A DNA stretch of 64,000 nt from CAZZCP01 sp964653235 (GCA_964653235.1 CAZZCP010000002.1:1-64000); one strand, 5' to 3'; positions 52,554 through 61,500 are shown, counted from the stretch's first letter. The notes: a model not told the origin generated them from the sequence alone. Translations and numbers: made by a program.

Positions 52554-53897
52554 ATGCATTTACTGAATTCTCGGATTCATATGGTTGGAATTGGCGGTGT
52601 AGGCATGTGCGGCATCGCCGAGCTCCTACACAATTTGGGCGCCACAGTTACAGGAAGCGATGTGCGCGAATCAACGAGTTTACAATATCTAAAATCATTA
52701 GGTATTCAAACTTTTATTGGCCAAAGAGCCGAGCAAGTAGAAAATGCCAATGTACTTGTTTATTCTTCAGCAATTGCCAAAGACAATGTCGAACTGCAGG
52801 CAGCAAAAGATTTGGGTATTCCTCGTATACCCAGAGCAGAGGCTCTAGCCGAAATAATGCGTCTTAAGAGAGGAATTGCTGTTGCTGGTACTCATGGCAA
52901 GACAAGCACCACCAGCATGATTGCTTCGGTTTTGGTGAATGCTGAACTCAAACCAACCTATATGATTGGTGGCAGGCTTTTGACCCTAAAGAGCAATGCC
53001 CTTTTGGGCGAGGGAAAGTGGATGGTTGCAGAGGCCGATGAAAGTGATGGTAGTTTTTTGAAACTTCGCCCTGAAATTGCTGTCATTACCAATATTGACT
53101 ACGATCACATGGACTATTTTGGTAGTGAAGAGTCACTCTTAGAGCACTTTGAGCGTTTTGCCAATCAAGTACCTTTTTATGGAAAGGTGATTGCCTGTGG
53201 TGACAACCTATTGTTGCGCAAAGTTCTAGAAGGATTTTCAAAACCAGTTAGTTTTTATGGCTTTGATGAAGACAATGACTTTGTTCTTAAAAAAGATTTG
53301 TACAACTGCGAGGTCTTGTTTCAAAACCAAAAAATCGGTGATTTTAAGATGCCTATTCCTGGCAAGCACAATGCACTCAATGCACTTTCTTCCATTTTGG
53401 TAGGAATTGAATTGGGTCTTGATTTTCAAACGGCAAAAAAAGGAATCGAAGATTTTAATGGCGTTCACCGCCGCTTTGAATACAAAGGCGAAATCAATGG
53501 TGTTCGTCTCTATGATGATTATGCTCATCACCCCACAGAGATTCGGGCCACCTTACAGGCTTTTCGCGAAAAATATCCTAAGCAAAACTTACATCTGGTT
53601 TTTCAACCGCATCGCTTCTCAAGAACCAAAGACTCATGGCTTGAATTCTTAGATTGTTTTCAAGCTGCAAGCCATGTTTATATAGCCGATATTTATCCGG
53701 CGGGTGAAAAAGAAATTGCTGGCATCGATGCAGAGACTCTAGCAAAAGAAATCAAGCACCCCAATGCCAAAGCCATTGGCTCTTGGCGAGAGGCTGTATC
53801 AAACATTACTATTCCCTCCGGAGATATATTGATCAGTTTTGGAGCTGGAGACATTTGGCAGTTTACCGATGAGTGGGCAAAACTTCATGGAAATTAA
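52554..53897 (+). CDS. murC: UDP-MurNAc:L-Ala ligase
   Basis: 447 aa. HMVGIGGVGMCGIAELL is the N-terminal nucleotide motif, VAGTHGKTSTTSMIA the ATP loop, AEADESDGSFLKLRP and NIDYDHMDYFGSEE the central motifs, and DDYAHHPTEIRATLQAFR with FQPHRFSRTKD the C-terminal ones. It adds the first stem-peptide residue. It is followed by murB with an 11-nt overlap. Confidence 0.96.
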   Translation: MHLLNSRIHMVGIGGVGMCGIAELLHNLGATVTGSDVRESTSLQYLKSLGIQTFIGQRAEQVENANVLVYSSAIAKDNVELQAAKDLGIPRIPRAEALAEIMRLKRGIAVAGTHGKTSTTSMIASVLVNAELKPTYMIGGRLLTLKSNALLGEGKWMVAEADESDGSFLKLRPEIAVITNIDYDHMDYFGSEESLLEHFERFANQVPFYGKVIACGDNLLLRKVLEGFSKPVSFYGFDEDNDFVLKKDLYNCEVLFQNQKIGDFKMPIPGKHNALNALSSILVGIELGLDFQTAKKGIEDFNGVHRRFEYKGEINGVRLYDDYAHHPTEIRATLQAFREKYPKQNLHLVFQPHRFSRTKDSWLEFLDCFQAASHVYIADIYPAGEKEIAGIDAETLAKEIKHPNAKAIGSWREAVSNITIPSGDILISFGAGDIWQFTDEWAKLHGN

Positions 53898-54762
53898 AGA
53901 GCAAGAATCCTTGGTAAAATACAATTCTTGGCGTGTCGGAGGAAGAGCCGAATACCTTTGCACTCCCAAAAGCATTGAAGAAGTTGTAGAGGCCGAGGCC
54001 TATGCACTTAATAAGCAATTGCCAATCACGGTGCTTGGTGGGGGTAGCAATGTACTGCTTCCCGATGAGGGCATTCGAGGTCTTGTGATATGTTTACGAA
54101 AACTCAAAGGCCAAGAAGTTCAGAAAACCCAAGACCGACTGCAAGTACTTGCTCTTGCGGGGGAGTCGAAATTGACTGTGATGAAGACTTTTTTAAAAGA
54201 AAAGCTTCCTCCAGCTGTGTTTTTGTCGGGACTTCCCGGTGATATCGGCGGCGGCATTGCGATGAATGCAGGCGTGAGCCAAAAATGGACCCCGCGTGAG
54301 TTTGTTGAAATCACAGATTGGTTTGATGTCTTGAATGCGGGCAAAATAAAAAGATATCAAAAGAACGACTTGATTTGGTCTTACCGCAAAACCCTAGCTT
54401 GGCAGCCAGGTATTATTTTACGTGCGCAATTGTCTTGGCCTTTGATAGAGGCAAATGAATCGGTTGTTCGTGAAGTAGAAGCTTGGAACAAGCTAAGAGT
54501 TGAAAAACAACCCCTCGATAAGCCCAGTTGCGGCTCTGTTTTTGTCAATCCAGAAGGGAATTCTGCAGGTCGTTTGATTGAAGAGTGTGGACTCAAAGGC
54601 CTTCAAATTGGTGGAGCTCAAGTTTCTGAAAAGCATGCAAACTTTATTGTCAATACTGGCAATGCAACAGCCTCTGATATTCGAGAAGTCATTGAAAAAG
54701 TGCAAGCTGTGGTCAAAGAAAAAAAGTCGATTTCACTTCATACCGAAGTTCGTTTTTTATAA
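53887..54762 (+). CDS. murB: UDP-N-acetylenolpyruvoylglucosamine reductase
   Basis: 291 aa from ATG 53887 (MEIKEQESLVKYNSWRVGGRAEYL), type II length. VLGGGSNVLLPDEGIRGLVI is the FAD-binding block, and CGSVFVNPEGNSAGRLIEECGLKGLQIGGAQVSEKHANFIVN carries the catalytic Ser after PSCG and substrate contacts. LHTEVRF near the C-terminus holds the catalytic Glu. It reduces UDP-GlcNAc-enolpyruvate to UDP-MurNAc. It is the last gene of the dcw cluster here; a convergent gene overlaps its stop by 6 nt where ddl or ftsQ would be expected. Confidence 0.95.
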   Translation: MEIKEQESLVKYNSWRVGGRAEYLCTPKSIEEVVEAEAYALNKQLPITVLGGGSNVLLPDEGIRGLVICLRKLKGQEVQKTQDRLQVLALAGESKLTVMKTFLKEKLPPAVFLSGLPGDIGGGIAMNAGVSQKWTPREFVEITDWFDVLNAGKIKRYQKNDLIWSYRKTLAWQPGIILRAQLSWPLIEANESVVREVEAWNKLRVEKQPLDKPSCGSVFVNPEGNSAGRLIEECGLKGLQIGGAQVSEKHANFIVNTGNATASDIREVIEKVQAVVKEKKSISLHTEVRFL

Positions 54763-55461
54763 ACCAGCACCAGCAAACAATTTGGCACAATTCTTAGGAG
54801 CCTTAGGCCTAGTTCGGTATGTCTCAGCAATCAAGAGCGAGCTACCTTCTCTGGCTCTGGCGCGAATATCTGCTATTGCACGATCAAAGTTTTGCGGCGG
54901 CAGTATTTCTGCAGTTGCCCCTCGGGTTTCATTGTATGTCTGAACATTCGCTTGATTGCGACGAACTTCTTCGCGATCCACTACTGGGCCAGAATCACTG
55001 AGCGTAACCACTCTATCAATTTGACTATCCATCATCTCTAATAGCACACTTCGAGCTTGCATTCTTTCAGGTCTCGTATCTGTCAAAACTTGATTTTCTA
55101 CAATCATTTGTAGTCTTTGAAATTGGTAGATCCAAAGTTGCATCATTCTTGGGTGGTCGTACAAATCTCTCTGCACGATGTTTCGCATGAACTTTATCTC
55201 CGCTAAGTTGGGGTGGCTGTGTGCTCCGCGCAAATAGGTTTGCACTAATACTTCAACAAAAAAAGCATTGTCAGCTCCATTTCGATAGCGTTCGATTTCA
55301 TGAACCAAGCGCCAAGCAACGACGTCTTTTTCTGCTGCAGATAGATTTTTTAGGTTCATCACATCTTCTAGTGATGGAGTTCGATCTAAATCTTTTAGAT
55401 CTTAAATAGGACCAGCCCAAGCAAGAATTTGCATAAAAAAGAAGAATAGAAAAAAACGCAT
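54757..55461 (-). pseudogene. Exported helical protein interrupted by TAA after the signal peptide
   Basis: ATG 55461, behind a CGGGGA site, encodes a hydrophobic signal (MRFFLFFFFMQILAWAGPI), then TAA at 55402-55404. The same frame continues DLKDLDRTPSLEDVMNLKNLSAAEKDVV... to 54757, giving about 200 further residues that are helical and rich in Arg and Gln. A downstream ATG would yield a 201-aa product without a signal. Either the gene is recently inactivated or the stop is an error. No family is recognised. Confidence 0.6.
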
Positions 55462-55598
55462 AAGTTCCCCGTTTTGTTGATGAAGAACTTATGCTTTTTT
55501 TATGAGTAGAATTCAGCAAGGCCGCAAAAAATAGAAAAGTATTCTTTAAATCAAAAAAATGACAAAAGTCTTACATAAAAAAATCTTATCTAAACCTG

Positions 55599-55985
55599 CT
55601 ACCGAGTGCAGGCGCCACTTGAACAATGATTTTTTTTCTTGGGTAAGTGGGGTCTTATCTCTGCAAATATTTTATAGCCAATTCTCATTGCCGGGCTGAT
55701 CAACGGTGCTTTTGCCAGTTTTGCCAGCCAATTGTACTGAGGCAGTTCCTTCCAAATTTCAATAAAGGCATCCACTCCAGTGATCGGATTTCCTTCTTTA
55801 TCTTTTACATGAAGGTACTTATTGACCATCTTCGGATCTAAATCTTCTTCAAGGGCATTAAAATTGGGGTCGGCAATGTCGACATATTCAATTCTATTTT
55901 CTGTATCGATTTTTTTGTAGTGATCAATCTCTCTTGCACATAAGTGGCAGGCGCCGTCATAAAAAATCTTGGTTTTCATTTTCAA
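55599..55985 (-). CDS. DCC-family thiol-disulfide oxidoreductase-like protein (DUF393)
   Basis: 128 aa. IFYDGACHLCAREIDHYKK at the N-terminus is the DCC motif (DGxCxxC) with a thioredoxin-like CxxC. VDIADPNFNA, ITGVDAFIEIWKEL and a final CSSGAC complete the family pattern. Family members are thought to be redox proteins; the substrate is unknown. It is encoded 4 nt downstream of an SDR gene on the same strand. Confidence 0.85.
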   Translation of the reverse strand: MKMKTKIFYDGACHLCAREIDHYKKIDTENRIEYVDIADPNFNALEEDLDPKMVNKYLHVKDKEGNPITGVDAFIEIWKELPQYNWLAKLAKAPLISPAMRIGYKIFAEIRPHLPKKKNHCSSGACTR

Positions 55986-55989
55986 TCTC

Positions 55990-56694
55990 CTAAAGCTTTA
56001 TTGATGAAATTCCACCATCAACTTTTAGTATCTGCCCCGTGATCCAGGCCGACTCATCTCCTAGTAAGAAAGCTGCAGCATGGGCAATGTCTTGTGCATG
56101 GCCAATTCTTTTGAGAGGATGTTTTTCGATGGAGTTTTTCAAAGTTTTTTCATTGCTTGTTATACGACTTGCTAGCGGTGTGTCGGTCAATGAGGGAGCA
56201 ATGGCATTGACTCGAATCTTTGGCGCAAACTCTGCGGCAAGATTTCGGGTAAGACCTTCAAGAGCTCCTTTACTTGCAGCAACAATTGCATGAAATGGCA
56301 TTCCAGTTTGTACAATAGTAGAAGAAAAGAATACCACGCTTCCTGGTGTATCTGCTTTTCTAAGAGCTGTGTGGCAAGCTTTCACACAATTTACAGCTCC
56401 AAGTACATTGAGTTTGTAGTCTTGAATGTAGTCTTCGTCTTTAAATTGCTTGAAAGCATTGAGGTTGATACTCCCTGGTAAATAGGCCATGCCATTGAGA
56501 GTCTCGGGTAAAAACTCAATTGGAAATTCATCATTTAAAACATCAAAGTTTTTGGTAAAAAGATTCTCTTGTGCATCGAGCTCTTCTGCGCTTCTTGAAA
56601 GCAAGTAAACCTCTGCTTCTTGAGACAAAAGTTTTTCACGTAGTTCTTTTCCAATTCCACTGGTGCCGCCAATTAACAAATAGGTTTTCATCAA
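55990..56694 (-). CDS. SDR-family protein lacking the catalytic tyrosine
   Basis: 234 aa. GGTSGIG at 9-15 is the cofactor loop, SSTIVQTG contains the Ser, and AASKGALEGLTRNLAAEFAPKIRVNAIAPS is a typical active-site helix with Lys142. The residue at the Tyr position (Lys minus 4) is Val138, so the usual proton donor is missing. The C-terminal SAWITGQILKVDGGIS matches 3-oxoacyl-ACP-reductase-like SDRs. It may be non-catalytic, use another residue, or contain a sequence error. First gene of the pair with the DCC protein. Confidence 0.8.
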   Translation of the reverse strand: MMKTYLLIGGTSGIGKELREKLLSQEAEVYLLSRSAEELDAQENLFTKNFDVLNDEFPIEFLPETLNGMAYLPGSINLNAFKQFKDEDYIQDYKLNVLGAVNCVKACHTALRKADTPGSVVFFSSTIVQTGMPFHAIVAASKGALEGLTRNLAAEFAPKIRVNAIAPSLTDTPLASRITSNEKTLKNSIEKHPLKRIGHAQDIAHAAAFLLGDESAWITGQILKVDGGISSIKL

Positions 56695-56774
56695 ATAATC
56701 TCCCTTGATTATTTAATACTAATGCGTAATCTTGTATAAGAAAACTAGACAACTCTTTTATATAGGTTTTGTAC

Positions 56775-57230
56775 ATGTTAGAGCTGCTCAATAGCCTAAA
56801 TACCAACCTGAATCAGGTCTTTTACCTGCAATTTGTCTCATCGTGGGTCATGTTTACGGTCATTTGGTACTGCCAGATTTTGCATTACCCCACTTTTGCA
56901 TGGGTAGAGAAAGAAGCTTTTACAGAATTTGTGAATTTTCATGGCCAGCGCATTTCGTTGATCGTGATTCCTTTTATGTTTTTAGAGCTGATCACCGCAA
57001 GCATTCTAATGCTCTACGCTGTTGATAAATACATCCTAATTTTCATTATAACTCTTTTGCTATGGTTGAGTACGGCAACTTTGCAAGGCCCCACTCACGG
57101 TAAATTGGCAAAAGCTCGCGATGAAAAATTGATTCAGTTTCTCGTCAAAACCAATTGGATTCGAACTCTATTATGGACTACAAAAACAATATTACTAACA
57201 ATCATTTTGTTTAAAGGAGAGCAGATATGA
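56775..57230 (+). CDS. Four-helix membrane protein of unknown function
   Basis: 151 aa from ATG 56775. Four membrane helices, with QILHYPTFAWVEKEAFTEFVNFHGQRISLIVIPFMFLELITA between helices 1 and 2, a pattern seen in small DUF-type membrane proteins (HYP..F.....F..FH..R....P.M..E). The function is unknown. It overlaps the glutathione peroxidase gene by 4 nt, so a link to redox or membrane stress is possible. The space upstream is divergent with the SDR gene. Confidence 0.7.
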   Translation: MLELLNSLNTNLNQVFYLQFVSSWVMFTVIWYCQILHYPTFAWVEKEAFTEFVNFHGQRISLIVIPFMFLELITASILMLYAVDKYILIFIITLLLWLSTATLQGPTHGKLAKARDEKLIQFLVKTNWIRTLLWTTKTILLTIILFKGEQI

Positions 57231-57748
57231 AATTATTAATGTTAGCAATCTTAGCCGGAACCGTAGCCGAAGCAAAGTCAGTTCACGACTTTGAGTTGAA
57301 AGACTCAGCAGGTAAAACAGTGAAAATGAGTGATTTCAAAGGCAAACCAGTTCTTTTGGTGAACATCGCCACTCGCTGTGGATATACTGGGCAACTGGAA
57401 GGTCTTGAGAAATTGCACGATAAATACAAAGAAAAAGGCTTGCAAGTTGTTGGCATTCCAAGCAACGACTTTGGTGGCCAGACTCCGGAGTCGAATGAAG
57501 AAGTAGTGAAGTTTTGCAAGCTCAATTATGATGTGAGTTTTCCAGTAATGAACAAAGAAGTCGTAAAGGGCGATAGTAAAATTCCTTTGGTGGCTTATCT
57601 TGTCGATCAGACCGGAAAAGAAGACATTGCATGGAACTTTGAAAAGTTCTTGGTCGACAAAAATGGAAAAGTTGTCTCTCGCTTTAAATCAGGTGTTGAG
57701 CCCCTATCTGCTGAGCTCACACAAAAAGTTGAAGAAGTCTTGAACTAG
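57227..57748 (+). CDS. Exported glutathione peroxidase-family protein
   Basis: 173 aa. The peroxidatic Cys51 lies in NIATRCGYTGQ, Gln85 in PSNDFGGQTPES, and Trp136-Asn137 in IAWNFEKFLVD, giving the catalytic Cys/Gln/Trp/Asn set. A short signal-like N-terminus (MKLLMLAILAGTVAEAK) suggests export to the periplasm. Bacterial members usually use thioredoxin as reductant to remove peroxides. Coupled by ATGA overlap to the upstream membrane protein gene. It converges on the SDR-like gene with a 4-nt overlap. Confidence 0.92.
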   Translation: MKLLMLAILAGTVAEAKSVHDFELKDSAGKTVKMSDFKGKPVLLVNIATRCGYTGQLEGLEKLHDKYKEKGLQVVGIPSNDFGGQTPESNEEVVKFCKLNYDVSFPVMNKEVVKGDSKIPLVAYLVDQTGKEDIAWNFEKFLVDKNGKVVSRFKSGVEPLSAELTQKVEEVLN

Positions 57749-58503
57749 CGCTGAAAGGGGCTGTCGAGCAAAATATACTGGCCGTTTACAGCTGCAGAAT
57801 TTGGACTGCAGTAAAAACAAATGGCCTCGGCGATATCGGCAGCCTTAGCTACTCGAGCTTGGTGTGAGTATTCTTTAAGCTCTTTAAGAGCATCATTGAT
57901 GTTTTTTCCATCTGATCTTTGCAAAAGATAAGACTCGGTCGGACCAATGCCCAAACAATTGATCTTGGTCTCTGTTTTGTAATATTCAGCTGCCAAGGCT
58001 TTCGAAAAAGCAATAAGTGCAGATCTAAGACTGCCTATAGCATCGCCTTTTAGACCAATTTGAAAGCTGTCGGGGAGCAAGAATAAAATTCGACTGTGTC
58101 TTTTGCTCTCTAAAAAAGGCAAAAGAGTTTGCGCAAAGCCAATCGAATTTAAAATGTTTTTTTCTACAAACTTTGAAAAATCCACTTTTTCTGAATTGTT
58201 GCGAAACAAATATCTCTGATACTCAAAATGATTGTCGATATAGATATCGACGCCGCCAAATAGCTCAGAGGCTTTTTGAATGGCCGAGGTTGTATCTTGA
58301 TCTTTCATTGAAAACACTGCCGCTCGGCCTCTGTCGCGATTCACCTGGGCTTGGTCATTTACATTTTCAACAAAAGACGAGAGTCTTTCTACATTTTCTC
58401 CTACTAAGAGAACACTTGCACCTTGTTCACAGAGTCTTTGGCTCAAGCTAACAGCTAAGTCATCGGGATTCGTATAGAGAAGAACCGTTTTTTCAGAAAG
58501 CAT
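57745..58503 (-). CDS. Degenerate SDR-like protein
   Basis: 252 aa with the overall SDR length and pattern, but the glycine loop is lost (TNPDDLAVSL), and the active-site region reads AIGSLRSALIAFSKALAAEYY, with Ile and Arg where Tyr and Lys are expected. The C-terminus (SPNSAAVNGQYILLDS) is SDR-like. It is therefore unlikely to be an ordinary reductase. Its ATG shares a base with the stop of the thiolase gene (TAATG), so the two are translated together and it may have a role in the thiolase pathway. Confidence 0.7.
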   Translation of the reverse strand: MLSEKTVLLYTNPDDLAVSLSQRLCEQGASVLLVGENVERLSSFVENVNDQAQVNRDRGRAAVFSMKDQDTTSAIQKASELFGGVDIYIDNHFEYQRYLFRNNSEKVDFSKFVEKNILNSIGFAQTLLPFLESKRHSRILFLLPDSFQIGLKGDAIGSLRSALIAFSKALAAEYYKTETKINCLGIGPTESYLLQRSDGKNINDALKELKEYSHQARVAKAADIAEAICFYCSPNSAAVNGQYILLDSPFQR

Positions 58504-59681
58504 TAAGGCCTCTCAATCAAGACGGCGATGCCTTGACCGCCGCCAATGCAAGCGCTGCCAATAGCCCACTTGGCATCTCGTCTTTCAAGCTCATAGCAAA
58601 GATGATTCATAATGCGAGTTCCGGTTGCTGCAAGAGGGTGGCCCACAGCGGTTGCGCCGCCATTGACATTGCTTCGCTTATCAGGAAGTTTCAATTCTTT
58701 TTGAACGGCAAGGTATTGAGCCGCAAAAGCTTCATTGACTTCAATTAGATCCATTTCTTCTAAAGATTTATTCGCTTTATCGAGGCATTTTCGAATGGCA
58801 CCCACAGGGCCAATACCCATAATTGTAGGATCACAACCTACAGAGGCATACTCGTGAACACGGGCCAATATTTTTAAATCTCTCTTTTGCGCCTCAGACT
58901 CTTTCATCAAGATAGAGCAGGCGGCTCCGTCTACGATACCTGATGCGTTTCCAGCTGTGACCACTCCATCTTTTTTGAAGACAGCTTTGAGCTTTCCAAG
59001 TCCTTCTAAAGTGGCATCGGGTTTGGGGTGTTCATCTTTATCAAAAGTAAAATTGCCTTTTCGGTGGCTAATTTCCATTGGGCTTATTTCAGTGGCAATG
59101 GCTCCCGATTCGACGGCTTGGTGAAATTTTTCTTGCGATCGCAATGCATAGGCATCGATCTCTTCTCTTGAGATTGAATACTTTTCGGCAAGGTTTTCGG
59201 CTGTGATGGCCATGGCAGCTTTACCATAAGAGTCATACAAAGATGCTGTGAGAAAATCTTCCACTTGTTGGTCGCCCATCTTTTGGCCCCAACGAGCATT
59301 TCTTAAAATATAGGGAACTTGTGACATTTGCTCACTGCCGCCCGCCAATACGATATTGGCCTCACCCAGTTGAATCATCTGCATCGCTGTGACCCAAGCT
59401 TGAAAGCCGCTTCCACACAATCGATTCAAGCCAAGAGCAGGAACATTTTGCGGAACTCCCAGCCGCAGTCCAGTGTGCCGGGGTAGGTATATCGCATCAC
59501 TTGCCGATTGCACCACATTGCCCATAACCACATGGTCAATCTCTTTGGCATCGAGACCCGATTGCTGCAAGCAAGCTTTACCAGCTTCTACCGCAAGATC
59601 GGTTGCGGTGTGATTGATTAAAGTTCCACCAAATTTTCCAAAAGGAGTGCGTTTTGCTGCCACAACTACTATATTTTCCAT
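58503..59681 (-). CDS. Acetyl-CoA C-acetyltransferase (thiolase)
   Basis: 392 aa, standard for thiolase II. NRLCGSGFQAW contains the acyl-accepting Cys89, NVNGGATAVGHPLAATGTR the catalytic His, and GSACIGGGQGIA the second Cys. VVAAKRTPFGKFGG at the N-terminus is also diagnostic. It condenses or cleaves acetoacetyl-CoA or 3-ketoacyl-CoA; whether biosynthetic (atoB/phaA-like) or degradative (fadA-like) cannot be settled. It starts a two-gene operon with the SDR-like gene. Confidence 0.93.
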   Translation of the reverse strand: MENIVVVAAKRTPFGKFGGTLINHTATDLAVEAGKACLQQSGLDAKEIDHVVMGNVVQSASDAIYLPRHTGLRLGVPQNVPALGLNRLCGSGFQAWVTAMQMIQLGEANIVLAGGSEQMSQVPYILRNARWGQKMGDQQVEDFLTASLYDSYGKAAMAITAENLAEKYSISREEIDAYALRSQEKFHQAVESGAIATEISPMEISHRKGNFTFDKDEHPKPDATLEGLGKLKAVFKKDGVVTAGNASGIVDGAACSILMKESEAQKRDLKILARVHEYASVGCDPTIMGIGPVGAIRKCLDKANKSLEEMDLIEVNEAFAAQYLAVQKELKLPDKRSNVNGGATAVGHPLAATGTRIMNHLCYELERRDAKWAIGSACIGGGQGIAVLIERP

Positions 59682-59722
59682 GTCGAAAGGCTAAGTGGAT
59701 TTCACAGAGAGGTCAATTTTCA

Positions 59723-60256
59723 ATGTTCTATGACAAACAAGAAATTCAAGATATTTGCGCTCACTTGAGGCAATCTGGCGTGATTCAGTTTTCATTGGGA
59801 CTGGGGTGTTTGTTTGGGCATGAAAATAATCTATCAGGTCTTTTAAAAAAACAGAGACCAAAACTTTTTGTTAAAGATCTAAAAATGGCAATGGACTATG
59901 CTGTATTCTATGGAAAAGACCGTCAAATCGCCGAAATATTTTGGCCGGGAGCATTGCATTTGGTTTTACCGCGCTCAAAAGCACAAGGCTCTATAGAAAT
60001 TTGCTCTCCTCGAAGTCCTTTCTGTACAGAAATCTTTTTCGAATTAGATCGGCCCATTTTGTTTTTTGAGGCAGTGGAAGCGATTGAAAATTTTGATTCG
60101 ATTTTACCAGTTTCAGATCATGCAGAAGAGAAGCAAGAGAGTAGTATTTTGATGCGAAAAGATGAGCAGTACATACTACTCAAAGAGGCCAGCTACTCGA
60201 AAGAAGTAATCGAGGATGCAGCACAAATTCAAATTACCAATTCCAACGAAGGTTGA
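59723..60256 (+). CDS. Divergent YrdC/Sua5-like protein
   Basis: 177 aa from ATG 59723. KKQRPKLFVKDL at about 42-53 resembles the K-x-R substrate loop of threonylcarbamoyl-AMP synthases, and IFWPGALHLVLPRS at about 77-90 resembles their WPGPLTLVL motif; FSLGLGCLFG may replace the TxTxYGL segment. The rest diverges, and the usual SANxSG motif is not seen. It may be a tRNA-modification relative with altered activity. It is divergent from the thiolase gene (41 nt) and converges on the next gene with a 23-nt overlap. Confidence 0.55.
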   Translation: MFYDKQEIQDICAHLRQSGVIQFSLGLGCLFGHENNLSGLLKKQRPKLFVKDLKMAMDYAVFYGKDRQIAEIFWPGALHLVLPRSKAQGSIEICSPRSPFCTEIFFELDRPILFFEAVEAIENFDSILPVSDHAEEKQESSILMRKDEQYILLKEASYSKEVIEDAAQIQITNSNEG

Positions 60257-60896
60257 TTTCATTGATATCATCTCTTTGTTGATGTGAATAACTCAGTTGA
60301 AAGTTCTCCCATAGGCTTGTTCCCACTCGGGTTTGAGATGTTTGTTCTTCGACATCATAGCGCAAGTCACATTCAACAAAGCCTTTGTAACTTAAGCGAG
60401 CATCTTGGCGAAAGGGGTTGATTTTGACTTTGAATTTATGATTGATGGCCTCGGGCTCTTGGTAAAAAGCAGCTTTTTCAGCACGCGGGCTCTCTGTGGT
60501 TTGCGATCTGTCTTTTGGCTCTTTGACTCGGGTGACTTTATTATCAGCTTGATTTTTTTTGCCGCGAAACTCGAGCTCAAAACTTTGAAAGTCTACGCGA
60601 ACGCCCTTTTTGGCATTTCGATAGGCGCGAAAAACACGCATATTGGGGGTGAGTTGCCCCTTACTGAACATTCGAATATTGTGACTTAAGAGTTCTTGCG
60701 TTACCTGCTCTTGGTTCATTCCCTGTCGAAGACGATGATAAGGAATCATCATTTCGGCTTCTTTTTTTCCAAATTCATCGAAATTCTGTCTCTCAAACTT
60801 ATAGTCTGGAACCTGCAAAGCATCCGATTCAGGCAGTGAGGCCCAAGAATTCAGGCATAGCAATACACCCAGTATGCAATAAAACTTCTCTCTCAT
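60234..60896 (-). CDS. Exported protein of unknown function
   Basis: 220 aa with a signal peptide (MREKFYCILGVLLCLNSWAS). The middle is rich in Lys, Arg and Gln and probably disordered (about 110-145). The last 70 residues alternate polar and hydrophobic residues (KFKVKINPFRQDARLSYKGFVECDLRYDV...INEINLRWNW) and end in an aromatic residue, as in a small outer-membrane or beta-rich domain. No family is recognised. Confidence 0.6.
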   Translation of the reverse strand: MREKFYCILGVLLCLNSWASLPESDALQVPDYKFERQNFDEFGKKEAEMMIPYHRLRQGMNQEQVTQELLSHNIRMFSKGQLTPNMRVFRAYRNAKKGVRVDFQSFELEFRGKKNQADNKVTRVKEPKDRSQTTESPRAEKAAFYQEPEAINHKFKVKINPFRQDARLSYKGFVECDLRYDVEEQTSQTRVGTSLWENFQLSYSHQQRDDINEINLRWNW

Positions 60897-61017
60897 ACTG
60901 TATAATAAAGCAAGCTGAAGGCCAAAACTAAGGCTTAAAATGCTCTTAATTTGATTTGAAATGAAATAGATTGGCCCTTACGAATAGTGCCAAAAATGGG
61001 CAAGGAATATCAAGTAT

Positions 61018-61500
61018 TTAGATAGCGGCCATACCAAAGCGTTGAATCACCTCTTCACGGCTCATTGAGTAGACATCGGCTTGCTCTGTGGCAATTTTGT
61101 TTAACAGAAAAATTTGGCCCTCATCATTCATTTCGATGGTTTCTATTGAGAGAACTCGCATTTCTTTAAAAGACTGTTCGGTGCTGCCACTGAGCTGAGT
61201 TGCAATACCATTGGCAGCAAAGAAAAAACTCTCTCTATCTTCGGTTTCTATTACTTCTACTGGGTCACCAGAGCAGTCGCTTTCATTGAAAACCAAGATA
61301 AAACGAGTGTAGATACCTTGATCGGCTTCGATATCGTATTTCTGTGCCTGGTAGATTTCTCCATTGTTGCAAAGCTCTAAGTCAGCAAAGAGATTGCCGT
61401 TCAATACGTTTCTTAAAGAGCGTGGATCTTCTTGGGTTTCAGGCTCAGATCCGCAGGCAGATAAAAATAGGATAGACAAAATAAAAAGGAGTTTTTTCAT
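61018..61500 (-). CDS. Small lipoprotein of unknown function
   Basis: 160 aa from ATG 61500, chosen because it gives a textbook lipoprotein signal (MKKLLFILSILFLSAC, Cys16) with AAGGAG-like bases upstream in the transcript. The mature part is acidic, with two further cysteines (LELCNN and ESDCSG) that may form a disulfide. No family is recognised. A copy of the inverted-repeat element lies about 95 nt upstream of it. Confidence 0.7.
   Translation of the reverse strand: MKKLLFILSILFLSACGSEPETQEDPRSLRNVLNGNLFADLELCNNGEIYQAQKYDIEADQGIYTRFILVFNESDCSGDPVEVIETEDRESFFFAANGIATQLSGSTEQSFKEMRVLSIETIEMNDEGQIFLLNKIATEQADVYSMSREEVIQRFGMAAI

Noticed and set aside
21137..55461. UGA reassigned to an amino acid in this organism.
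   Set aside because: TGA ends several intact genes here (18312-18314, 33612-33614, 41811-41813), and one of the three interruptions is TAA.
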